Assembly (NCBI GenBank): GCA_019614645.1
Contig: JABWDB010000008.1
Coordinates: 10,564,501 to 10,628,500, forward strand
DNA: 64,000 bases
Direction of reading: 5' to 3'
DNA from: Stratiolaelaps scimitus
Taxonomy: Eukaryota; Arthropoda; Arachnida; Mesostigmata; Laelapidae
Notes under the pieces: model-generated
What the model was told of the DNA's origin: nothing
The model's input: the letters and a program-made list of their open reading frames with translations, nothing else
Databases searched by the model: none
Shown: in pieces, positions 24,043 through 36,400 of the stretch
Layout: every line of letters begins with the position of its first letter
How positions within the stretch are numbered: the first letter of the stretch is position 1
Translations under genes and position numbers: made by a program

Positions 24043-27000
24043 CTAGATGAAACAGGCCGGACCGATTTCGAGACCGAACTCCTGTTGGCGCCCTCCGATG
24101 TCCTTGGGAGCAACGTCCACAATTGGTAGTCGGTCGGGTTTGTCCGATTTGAAGGTGAGCACAGTTTGATCCCAGCTGGATTTGCGATCCTGTATCACAA
24201 AATGACCACATAATGAATGTTAAGAGTAGGTGAATCTAATATAATTATAGGAAAATTCATTAAACGAGAAAGAAATCAAATATCAGTTAAAAAATCCCGG
24301 TGGAAGAAGAATCGTTAGTTTTTCGCTAATTACTGTTATTATTAATAATATAGTATCCTCCAGATATACATAGTTGTTCAGGTAGGGTACCTTGCAACCA
24401 TCGTAGGCCGTGGAGAATGTGAACTTGTTATTAGTGGACGTATCGTCCCCACGAGGTTTTAGTTCGAGATCATTGCCGGAAAGCAGTTTCACAGCTCTCC
24501 TGTAGTTGCCCTTGGTGGCATCCAAGTAGGCGACTGAGTTCTTGCAGTGGTACGTAATGTTTTGCTCGGCGCGTCCGCTCAGCATCTGCAGGAACGTTAG
24601 CTGTACGCGGTCAATCTTGTACGTGAACTGGAAGATAGCAAGGAGAGATATCAAAGCTTTAGTGACGTTTATAGAGCTTGACTTACCCGGATGTCTAACA
24701 GAAATAGAGTTTAGACCACTGAGACCAAACGCACAAGTCCAAACACAACTATTACGAATTCAATAAAGAATTTTGCTGGACGCAATGCCATTAAAATATG
24801 AATGCCTGTTTTGTTCATGAAGCATTATATATAAAAGCTATACAGTAAACTGACCTGACTTCCGCCTGGCATCTCAGAGTACCAGATGTGTTTTGGCTTT
24901 CCAATATAGTGGGCCTTATTTGGCACGGTCTTCGGTGAAGGCGTGATACAGGATGCTCCAATGCGCATGTCACAGTAAACTTCGATAGCGTCGCGGGCGT
25001 CTCCTTCATTCGGGTCGATCCAATAGGTGCCACTCTTGAAGTCGGGATGCGAGATCGAGAGGTCCCTGCATGTTTTGGCAGGGGCGTCCTTCGTTCCAGT
25101 GGGATTTCGTACACGATCATACTCCTCGACGAGCTTCTTATAGTATTCGAAGATGATTTTCTTCTTGTCTTCAACGGAAGCTTTCTCGTCAAACAGCACG
25201 CGCGCGTCATCGCCGACCATTGGGTCGGGACCCTTCGTATGAGGTTTACCAAGGATGGCCTGAAGAGCTGCGGGATCGTATCCGAAAGGCTCTCCGGGGG
25301 CACCTGGGGGTCCGGGAGGACCAGCAGCACCGGGAATACCAGGTTTGCCATTCTCTCCAGAAGATCCTCGTGGTCCAGGAGCTCCTTGCACTCCTTGGGG
25401 TCCCATCGAGCCATCTCTTCCAGGTGCACCTCGAGGACCAGCAGGTCCAGGAAGACCAGCAGCTCCTGCAGTACCAGGAGTTCCGCGCTCTCCTGGGGTT
25501 CCCTGATGTGAAACAGGCAAAAGGAGCTTTGGTTGGTGGACGTTCTGATGTCAGGCCAGCATGTGTTCTATGTCAGGTTTTAAATCATGTGTTATATGGA
25601 AGGATATAAGTAATGAGAGAATGTAAAGTCGAAAACGATCGCCAACTCACAGATGGTCCAGGAAGTCCCTGCAGACCGGCGAGACCCCTATGGCCCTTAA
25701 GTCCGCGATCTCCAGGTTCACCGCGGTCACCCTTGCCACCTTGTAAACCAGCTACTCCGGGCGAACCACGCGGGCCCTGAGGACCAGCAACGCCCATGGG
25801 ACCAGTGTCTCCTTTGGATCCACGGTCACCAGTTGGACCTCGTTGGCCGACGGGACCGGGCGCCCCAATAAGACCAGGTGGTCCAGGAGGTCCCTGTGCA
25901 CCGAGTGCTCCTTGAGGTCCTTTATCTCCGGGACGACCTGCGATACCAGGTGGACCCTGCTTTCCGGGGTTTCCAATAGGTCCTCTTTCACCGAGAGGTC
26001 CAGGCGGTCCTTGAATACCTTGAGGTCCGGCGGGACCTGAAGGTCCATCTCCTCCAGGCTTTCCTTCTTGACCACGCTCCCCTTGAGGTCCACGAGGACC
26101 CATTGGACCTTTAGGACCTTGAAGTCCAGGCAAACCTGGCACGCCACGCTCTCCTTGTGGGCCTGGAGGACCTAAAGGTCCGGTCTGACCTACAGGACCC
26201 TCAGCTCCGGTCTCACCTTTAATACCGTGGGGACCAACCGGTCCGGGATTGCCCTGCGCACCTTGAAGACCTGGCCTGCCGGGTTCGCCAAATGCTCCCT
26301 TTATTCCTAAAGGAATATATTACAAACATATTAATGTGATGTACGGTAGACACTGCTATGATCAAGCACGACTTAGTTTCTGAGACAAATTTCTAAAACA
26401 TGTAGATCTTGTATGAAGTGCAGTCTTAAAGTGAGTAAAATTACAGCAGTACAGAGTTTAATTGCGTAATTACATCTAATACACATATGCAGATATTAAG
26501 GATCAATGTAATTTCTGGTAGGGTATGCTACAGGTATCCCGACACGGCGACGCTTTTCATTGTTGGCATGGCAACGCCGTGTGTACCAATAAGTCAAACA
26601 TATTTTTTGCGTTTCACGGGTTTAACCATATGGCCATGCTGACATTTTACAGATTTCTAGCATCCCACTCGCCTCTGATTAACCCCGAGTCATTTGAACG
26701 ATAAATAAAATAATGATTAAATATACATTTAATAAATATAATTAAATATATACCCATGGTTCAACTCACCCGGAGGACCCATTGGTCCAGGTAGACCAGG
26801 CGAACCCACCTCACCGGGTCGTCCCATCTCCCCAGGCCGCCCGACAAGACCTGGCAGTCCGATGTCTCCCTTGACACCTGGTTCCCCTCGGGGTCCTTTA
26901 GGTCCAGAAAGGCCAAGGGGTCCGGCGGGTCCGATATCACCAGGGGCACCCTGAGGACCGACTTGGCCCTGCTCACCTTTAGGACCCGGTGCACCGTTGT

Positions 27001-30000
27001 TACCTTTTGGTCCAGTAGGTCCGGGCGGGCCAAGAGGACCCTGGAATCCGATAGGTCCAGGGGGTCCGATAGGGCCTCTGGCACCAACCTGTCCGGGGGC
27101 TCCTGTTGGGCCCATAGGTCCAGTAGGACCTGACTCGCCCTTGATGCCAGGTTCACCTGTGTGTCCTATGGGGCCGACGGGACCTTGTACACCTGGCTCT
27201 CCTGGTCGACCCATTGGGCCCTCTGGACCGGGCGGTCCATGATCTCCCCGCTCGCCTTTCGATCCCACCGGTCCGATGTCACCACGACGGCCGGGAAGTC
27301 CCTGAAGATCATTTGGGTAGGCGTGTTTCAGAACGCAATTGATTTAAGTGCAACCCATTTTTCGCATTAACAAGCCTTCCTTGCGGAGCTCACGCTAAGG
27401 TTAGAAATGCTTATCAAATCAATACGATACGTCTGACAAACGTTCTGGTGATAATAGTAGTAAATACTTACAACAAGACCTGGAGGCCCTTGGTGCCCTT
27501 TGGCGCCCTTTTCTCCAGTTTGGCCTCGAGCGCCATCCTGTCCTGCAGGCCCAGGTTCACCGCGATCACCTTGTGGTCCTTGTACACCCTGCTTGCCTGT
27601 TTCACCAGGGAAACCACGTTCTCCGCGTGCACCCGTAGCTCCGGTAGGACCAGGCGGGCCAGCTATTCCAGGAATTCCGTCCTTGCCTGGAGCACCTGGA
27701 TTGCCGGGAACTCCGGGGAGTCCCTGCAGATAAAAAGCTCTAAGTCTTTATATGCATAATTGCAATTAACCAAAAATAGTTCCCTTTCCACTTTCTTTTG
27801 CACCAAGAGAGTCCTTTTTTTCTTTTCACAGGTTGTTGTAACTTGCATGCCTAGTTAAAAGGAAATTTAAAATCAGTAAGGCGACATTGACTAATACCTG
27901 GAATCCTCGAGCTCCTTGCGATCCGGGGGGACCCCTAAGTCCTACTTCTCCAGGCTTTCCTGGCAATCCAGCAGGTCCCATCGGACCCTCTTTACCAGTG
28001 TCTCCACGCGGACCTTGTGGTCCGCGGGACCCCTGCTTACCGTCTAAACCGGGCTCGCCCTGTAAAGATAAATTATCACTATTTCAATACTTGTGTAAGA
28101 CTCAGGGTTAATAGTTCACATTTGAAACCGTTTAAAAAAAATGTTTAAAATACATTACACGTACTTGTTCTCCTTTCATTCCTGGGAGTCCTGTAGGTCC
28201 TGGGAGACCTTGCATTCCTTGCTGTCCTGGTTCGCCGGTTTTTCCGTCAGCACCTGGAAGACCCTGTTTACAAAAGCAACGTGAACAACCGTTGAGACAA
28301 ACCACTCACTTGAAAAGTGCTATGAACACATGAACTATAATAATAAAAGTTCAACCTATTTAAATTTTGAAAAATGGCGATGACCTTTTGTTAATTCTCC
28401 AAAAAATATTTCTTAGAGTCCAAGAATAGAATTTGATGTCATTTCCTTCAATATAAGATGATCCATACCGCATACCTGTTCTATATTCATTTATAGGAAA
28501 ATAACTGGAAAACGAAAATACGAGCAGATGAATAGTGTAATACATATAATAGAACGTGAGGAGTATATACCCTTTCTCCGGGAGCTCCGTCTTTTCCGGG
28601 TAGACCAGGAGTGCCTGGAGTACCCCTAAGTCCCTGAAGTCCAGGAAGTCCAGGCTTGCCATTGTCTCCTTGGGAGCCTTTGTTTCCGATTGGTCCTTGA
28701 GATCCAATAGCACCCTGCTCTCCCTTCTGGCCAGGAAGTCCATCAGGTCCTGGAAGTCCTCGTGGTCCAGTTACACCCTATAGAAGACAAAATGAAATGT
28801 TTGCAATGTTAAATCAGAATACAACGCTCTTGTTATTCACATGGACATATATAGGGTATTCACACAACTTACAGATATCAATTTGGAGAGAAACTTTAAC
28901 AGTTAGCACTTACCCTTTCACCTTGAGGTCCAACAGGTCCGGGAGGTCCTTGCGCACCGCTTTTGCCCTAGTGAAGAATATGATGTCTCCTCATTACTTC
29001 ATATAGGTGAGAATGTAGAACAATTGTGCGCAATTATTTACACACGGGATATTTTTTTTAGCGAGCCCTCATTTGACTTTCCACATTTATATGTACTGAG
29101 TGGCCCCGACACGAAGCAAACACAGCTTATCGAAATCATACATTTAGTATAGGAATAGTGAGTCTAAAGCAATAACTACTTATCACATCGAATTGGAGTC
29201 AAATTCGAATGAACAAAATAATGTAATTAGCCTCCTTTTCTCTGTTCATGTCCGGTGCTGGCACAACATATTGGTGAATAGCTCGTTACCCTCTTGCCAG
29301 CAGATCCTTGGGGTCCGGGCAGTCCCCGAGGGCCAGTTGCTCCAGTTTCTCCTTTAGGTCCAGATTCACCCTTGTGGCCTGACTGGCCTGGCTGACCAGG
29401 AGCTCCCTTGGGCCCGGGCACGCCAGGGCTTCCCGACAAGCCGGGCGGTCCTCGGGGGCCTGGGAATCCAGGTACACCTGCGGCTCCTGAGTCACCGCGC
29501 GCACCCTTCTCACCAGCTGAGCCATCCTTTCCAGGTGGACCCTATATTTTGCCAAAACAAGTTGTTTCACTCATATGTACCGAAGTGCCTTACATAGTTA
29601 ATATATGAGCACATCCAGATAATCATATAGAAGATTTCGATGGAATTCGACAAACGAGTCGTGTGAGTTCATTGGTGTGCGCAGTTCCTGGCTCTCACCA
29701 TTGGACCATGTTCTCCGGGGGATCCTGGCCTGCCAGATTCTCCTCGAGGTCCCTGCAGTCCAGTGCTTCCTTTCGGTCCTTGGGCTCCGGCATCTCCTTT
29801 CATTCCGGGCGCGCCAGGAAAACCGGGCGGTCCCGGTCTACCGGCTGAGCCTGGTGGACCAGGCGGGCCCATCTGCCCATCTGTGCCGCGAATGCCTGGA
29901 GGGCCTGCTGGGCCTTCTCGTCCGCGCTCTCCACGCGGTCCAGCAGGTCCCTATATTGTACAACAATAGACAAAGATTATCAAATAATTCCACAGTCCCT

Positions 30001-32314
30001 TACTGCTTAAAAAAAGGCATATGATGTGGTTTGTCAATTGTACATGCATATGATTGCAAGAAGATATAAATATGCAGCGTATGCCTGGTTTAATACAGAA
30101 AATGCTCAGGTTATGAATTCGATAGTTCTACTAGTTCCTGTACAGTGGTACACCACAGGGTAATATTGGCGTGAATTATTGCGATATGAATGTGTGCATA
30201 GAGTATGAATAGGGCATTTTATCGCTTTGGTTTTGGACTGCTAAGAGATAATAAAGTTATTTGTTTTAAGGGATGAGAACTTTATTTGACTTGGACGCAA
30301 GCCATGATTTAGCTTATGTTTGACGTAATATGTTCGTTGTCTTTCATTCACATTTTATTAGATGTACGTCGGGACCCTGGTCTGGTATATGTTTATGTCC
30401 AAAAGTAAATTACTTTACACCTTCTATTAGTAGCCAGACAGCGGCACGTCAGCGTCACCATGAAATAATCTCTGCGTACGGACACTTACAATAGGTCCGA
30501 CGGGTCCAATTTTGCCCTGGGATCCGGGTGATCCCTTTTCACCGGTTGCGCCAAATTCTCCTTTTTGTCCGTCCAAACCGGGATAGCCGCGGTGCCCCTT
30601 GGGTCCCGGAAGTCCGGGCATTCCTGGCAAACCTCGAGGACCTTGGGTTCCGGGAGGACCCTGAGCTCCCGGTTTACCATCTTCACCAGTGTCCCCCTAC
30701 GGATTGAGTCACCTCATTAAGATTCGGTACATAATTCCTCTCACAAGTGAAATGATAGAAATGATAGAATTTAGGGTACCATGGTAGCCTTAAAGTTTTA
30801 ATGTATTAGCTACAGGTGTCTCTGAAATGAGAGGGCTTTTGAATTTAATTTAAATGTTCTCACGTCTTTGCCAGTGGGTCCCGAGGGTCCCCTTTCTCCG
30901 GGGGGTCCAGTGGATCCGGGTGGTCCTGGCTCGCCAGATTCACCACGCACTCCTTGGAATCCTTGCGGTCCTGGGGGCCCAGGTGGACCGGTGGGTCCGC
31001 GAGGGCCTGTGGGTCCCACCGACGCTTGCATGTATTGGAAGTCCACGGGTCCTTTTTCTCCGGTTGCTCCTGATAGGGCGCGTTGATCCGTAAACCATTT
31101 GCCGAGCTAGTGAAGGAAACCCCAAAGTTGTGTTACCGCTATGTATGGTCGACTCCTTAGCATTTTCTTTCCGTATTATGGATTCATACCTAATGTGGAT
31201 CTATTCATTGTTGTTATCTTCGTGTTTCCAACAAACAAATTCGTCAAGCTCTCCTGAGAATGATTCTCAAAAACAGCTATTTTGGTGGTCTGCGTAGGTT
31301 ATATAATAAATTCACAGTTCAAACAAATGACAGGACTCACGTCCGGAGCGGGGCCTGGGGGACCAGGCAATCCAGGCTGGCCGTGAAAGCCTGGCTCTCC
31401 AGGCATCCCTCGTTCACCGGGTCGTCCAGGGATGCCGGATTCGCCAGGGGGGCCATGTGGTCCAATTATGGATATGTGCTCCGTGACAGACGAGGGCTCC
31501 GTTGTGGGTTCAGAATCTTCAATACAGATGGGACAGCATGCGCCTTGCGGCACAATCGTGTGTCCTCGACATGGGGGCATCTGTGGGCATTCCTGAGGAC
31601 CGCACACCCGTTGGCCAGCAATACAACGGCATACTGTGCACAGGTCGGGTCGCCACTCCTGTCCGTCGACGAAGGTTTGGCCATTCCAGAGGCACATGTC
31701 TATACCGGGCTCCGATTCGACCGTGCCGGAATGTTCCTCCGGAACCGAGGTTTCCGTCTCATCGTACTCTGCATACTCCTCCTCGTCCGCTCCTGAAATG
31801 CAGCGTGGACCACGACCATGACCAACGATCAGTCACTGTTAAACAAGGAACACTGAAACTCACTGGAATCCTCAACTTAGATGTAATGAAGAAAAGAACA
31901 ACTAGTTTGCTCTTGTTGTTGTTGTTGTTACTGTTGCTGCTGCTGCTGCTGCTGCTGCTGTTATTTAAAAATGTAACAAGAAATGATTGATTCCTCCGAG
32001 TCCAGCAGTGCTTGCAGTTAGTCAAGGCAGGCTGCGTTGACTTCACTCGTCCTTACACACGAATAGGACACTCGTCACTCCGCTACAGCCGTGGTGGCAA
32101 GACATTTCGAAAGTTCGAAACAACACAGTCAGTGACCTTCGGCGTCAATGAGATGCATGTGCGACGACGTAATACACCACATAGCAAACTCCGAAAAAGC
32201 TCAATTCCTAACAATGCAATCAGTCGTACCCTGCGGCGCGGCCAAAGCCGTATGGAGTGCTGCTGTGGCGATCAGGAGCCAAAGAAGATGGCAGCCGCTA
32301 ACGCGCCGCGCCAT
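24043..32314 (-). CDS. Fibrillar (A-clade-like) procollagen alpha chain, 16 exons, complete
   Basis: A secreted fibril-forming collagen of extracellular matrix. Minus-strand exons are 32230-32314, 31341-31792, 30864-31106, 30490-30696, 29699-29950, 29290-29541, 28914-28967, 28571-28777, 28165-28263, 27898-28059, 27472-27723, 26770-27301, 25651-26306, 24855-25502, 24391-24627 and 24043-24189. They give 4485 nt, or 1494 aa. Residues 1-25 are a signal peptide ([20 protein letters not shown] onward). An acidic stretch precedes a ten-Cys VWC domain (about 62-119, CTVCRC and CCPIC). A short Gly-X-Y segment follows (about 138-177), then a telopeptide-like break with FQYMQAS. The main helix, 210-1223, is 338 unbroken Gly-X-Y triplets. 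The COLFI C-propeptide (1224-1494) has QNITYHC and [13 protein letters not shown] and ends P-A-C-F-I. Cys are at 1296, 1328, 1336, 1395, 1445 and 1492. VWC rather than laminin-G at the N terminus points to clade A. Confidence 0.93.
31341..31792 (-). other. Collagen exon 2: acidic linker, VWC domain and minor triple helix
   Basis: This 150-codon exon enters in phase 1 after the signal-peptide exon. It contains the whole ten-cysteine von Willebrand factor C module and the short N-terminal Gly-X-Y stretch. In vertebrate A-clade procollagens the VWC module binds growth factors of the TGF-beta/BMP group and is removed by N-proteinase; that role here is inference from family. Confidence 0.8.
31914..31966 (+). 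repeat. (TTG)n/(CTG)n microsatellite in collagen intron 1
   Basis: About 50 bases of TTG then CTG triplets lie in the first collagen intron. Frames through it give poly-Leu or, on the other strand, poly-Ser and poly-Asn, and are not coding. Confidence 0.75.
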
Positions 32315-33421
32315 CTTCCGTACGGGCTCCGACGACGCAGCCGCCCCTTACGTCGACGTCGTCTTTTTTCGGAGTCTCTCAGAGTCGTCTCACACGGACC
32401 GAGCGACGTCGACCATCGGAAATAACGTCACTGATGCTTTTATACGACTGTTAATGCCCTCGCCTAGCATGAACGCAGCTCGCTCTCTCGTAGTGACCAC
32501 ACGACCGTCGCATTGGCCCCTAGCTGCATCGGCTGGGTGTTCACCCTTTCTATGATGTGACCGGCTCTTCTCTAATGTGAACCACATGACTCCCATTCAG
32601 GACGGATGGGCGACATGACACTATCGCAGAACAGCCGCTTAAGAATAGAAGAAGCCAGCCGTGTGGGAGGACACCGGAATCCCCTCGTTCTTCGACAGCG
32701 GCGAATTTGATTCCAGATAGTCTCTTGCTCTGTCGATAATTCCTCTAGCGTGTTGCTGTCGACCAAGATGACTGGCCATCCGCCAGCACTCAGTCATTCA
32801 AAAGCATTCACTGCCAACCCGGTAGCATTCGACGACGTTTCTCGAGCGAGGTTTTTTTTTTTGTTTATAATGGCCACTTATTTACTTATTGCAATTTCAA
32901 CACATGCCTCACTTGGTGTAGCCATAGCCTAACCCTGCGGAACACACTTGCTCGTGGCATTCACGTTTCGCGCGTGTTCGCGAACTGGCGGCAGTTTAAG
33001 TTAACGGGAGAGGAAAAAGACTTTGTAAACGTTTTTGCTAGTTTCGAAAATTATAACATGTAATTACGCGTTGGAAATAAATAAATAAATGAACGTATTC
33101 ATTGTATCGACGTGTATTACACTCAAAGCTCAATGCAGAATAACGTATCGTCTGTAAATCACTTCATCACAAACAAAATGGGCCTTGTTTAGATGCAAAT
33201 TGTAACGTATGCGTGACAGGTCAAGAAAATAGATAGATTACGATAGACCATATATTCTTTCACTACGCCACGATTACCAGGCATGCACGACGAAACCTGA
33301 TCGTATACGGTTGACACGAGATCTACACAACAGCAGGATATGCAGTTTCACTCAATTCGATCATCACATTTTCCGGGAGGGGGGGTGTACGCCCAGCAGA
33401 GCTAAATCCTTCGTCGATTTT

Positions 33422-33463
33422 GCAAATAAAGTAACGCCAATGTTATGGCGTTACTTTATTTGC
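33422..33463. repeat. Perfect 18-bp hairpin
   Basis: Arms 33422-33439 and 33446-33463 (GCAAATAAAGTAACGCCA and its exact complement) are separated by a 6-base loop ATGTTA. No gene or TE context is visible. It may be a remnant of a small foldback element. Confidence 0.8.
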
Positions 33464-36400
33464 GCGATACTATTTATTGCACGATACTACTATAGTAACG
33501 GTACGGTTTATGCGGTAGTATAGCACAAATAAATCATATATCGTATACAGACTTGCATTTGATGAGCCGCTTAATTCTAAGCTAAGTGTGTCTGTATATT
33601 TTCACTGCCGACATTTGCGAAGTTCTGTTAGACGGAACGCCTGCACTTGACCATTACTATGTCAAAGGATATTCATCATTGACGCGCGCTTTTTTTAGAA
33701 CTGTATTTTATAACAATATTTCCTTTAGACCACTTTGTCGAAAAGGAACTGAATGTCAATTTTTCCCGACAAAATTTAATGATTGTTTCGGAAAGTGATT
33801 ACTAATGCGTCAACAGGAGTCTTACAAGAATAGCATGCGCACGTTTGCCAGTCGTTAGATTCAACACAAAATTCACTCCGGATTGAAAATACCATGAGGA
33901 GGACAATGCAGGGGTGCTATCCCCGTATTCTGCCCAAATAGTGGTGGATGAAATTACCGATGTTAGTGTATTCCCCTACATGTGATCGAGAAAATGAATT
34001 CGCGCTTGTAGATCCAGAGTGGTGTGGCTTGATTTGGAGAAAATTGAATTAAACTGACAAAGAGTTAATTGAAAATGTGAATTCGCCATCGAGTTCAACG
34101 TTCCCAAAGTGTAGGGTATATGATTTACTGACCACATGTGGACGGTCAATTAGAATGAGCAATTCAAATTAATCGTTCAACCAATTTTTGCTAATTTTTG
34201 TACAACAATGAGCGATGAACTGTTTTCAGTTGACAAAAGACTGCGTGCCCACTCGCGTCACATGTTAATGCTGCTTTCGCCATTGAATGATAAATATATA
34301 ATCATGCAAACGTTATGGTGAGAGACACGTAAAACGTTTCCGACAAAAGCCCCCAAAATTCGATTGAACTAGGAGGACCTCGAAGGTAACTCGGTTGAAC
34401 GCTAAGTTTAATATAAAAGCAAAAAGTATTCTCCCTAGAGGTCGATTGTAAGACGCAGCACTGAGAAAGCAAATTAAACATTGACAAAAGCAAACAATTG
34501 CCCTGTTAGTGGCATATGTCCTTCCGTGTTAACACACATGGGAATATCGGTTATAGCCGATATCAGGCTTCATACCCGTGACTGCCGTTCACTGCGAGCC
34601 ACGAAAACTTGATCGGCCTGGACCGTCGCGTGCTGAAACAACTCCACCATAGCAAAACCACGTCATTAGCGCTGTTTTTTCAATCTTACCATTGTGGCTA
34701 GCTCTTTTCGACGGCATGTGTTTAGGTTCACATTACAATATTCTTTTACCCTTATGTAGATTTCCTTCGTACATGAAGATTGGTTGGAGTCGAAGTCGAA
34801 ACGCTACGAAGATATTACATTAACAAATGTCGCACACAGGGCCATGATCATCATTAGTGATCACCAGACCCGAGAGGCGGTTAAAATGTATTGTCAGAAA
34901 CAGCACCCGCTTGTAGCAGCGGTTCTACAGCGTGCTCTGTATATCATGTACGAATGCATGTATGCCCTATGGGCGTCATACTATTCACATCTGCCAGGTT
35001 TGGGCAGCATTGTATTGTACATTCGTATCGATCTGCTACCAAAATGAATTGATTACACTGATCTCGTACTGTCTAAAATGTATGCAGGCTACCTCGTAGG
35101 TTGGAGCCGAGGAGCTGCTAATGAGGTTCGGTCCTAGCAACGAAAATAGCCACAAGATTCATATCGGCGTATGCGACGAAGCGACTCAAGTGTCCCTTGG
35201 CCTGCGCTATAGGCAGCGGTACGATAAAACATTATCAACGCTAACAGATTGCGGTGTGAGTGCGCCTGTTTGAAATGAACGCCGAGAACAAATATAGCAC
35301 GGTGATGGTATCACAAATTGTTCGATTGCGAGTTCAATTACAACCGCGCCTATTCAGAGATGAAGGCTTCACGGCCCACAATCTCGTCCTTATAACCGGC
35401 CCACCCCAGAGCGGCATGGTACTGACCTTATTCATGCCGGGTACAGACTTTGGCTGAGAGACACTAATTGGTTTTATGTTAACGTCGCAAGAAACAGGAA
35501 ACAACTGCTACTCAAGTCGGTACTTCGTTTGGTCAATTGTTCGGCCCTATCATAAGGGTGCATGTCAGCGGAAAACGCTACTTGGCCCACTGTTGACCCA
35601 TTTGTACAAGGTAGAACATTAATCTAAAAATTTATGAAATAATTGCAACGATTTGTTTTCGATAGCAAAAGGTCATCCATAAATGGGTTTAGGTATGCTC
35701 TAATGGGTTTCCAGCCTTTAGGCGCAGCTTTGAGATCTCAATTCAGACTTTGTAGTAAAGTCGTGCGATGGGCTGATCATATACCGTATCTGATAGTATG
35801 TCTCCGTCACAAGGTTTCATCGGTACCCAGATTGTCGATATTTAGAAACGTGTAAAAAAATTGTACTGGAAAATCCTGCAAAAGGATGGTCCACGCAGAT
35901 GACACGTAATTCCTGCTTCAGATCTCACTGACTCCTCTGAAATGTTCGGCCTGGCGACGTCTGCCTTAACTAGTATGAAGGGCATCATTGTGAACGATCT
36001 TCGCTCTGCGCAGAATTCCTTTGTAGCCGCTGCCCAAATAATGATGCCTCAATAAAGCACCGGTATGACGAGCTATTTGTACACTATGGGCAGGCAGGCG
36101 GTAGGCACCCTAATCTGCTAGAAACGTCACATCGACGCGATGATAGCATAACACTTTGGAGTAAGTTTACCCATGTGGTCTTGCCATCTGAGAGAGCCCT
36201 TCCAAGTTCAAGCTCAAACATTTAACCGATGAAGACGGCACTTGGACCCCCGGAGAAGAACTGTCCCTATAGAAGCGATATGAACCGCTGCGGCGGCCGG
36301 AGGAGGTTTACCCCTGTTTGGCTAGAGTTTTTGGCCAGGCCGAAGCAGTGGAAAGGACGAGTGCGTAGAGATGGCTGGGTACAACGGCCCACACCAGGAC

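Noticed and set aside
27448..27759. Plus-strand proline-rich frames across 25-31 kb
   Set aside because: They are the complement of the collagen Gly-X-Y codons.
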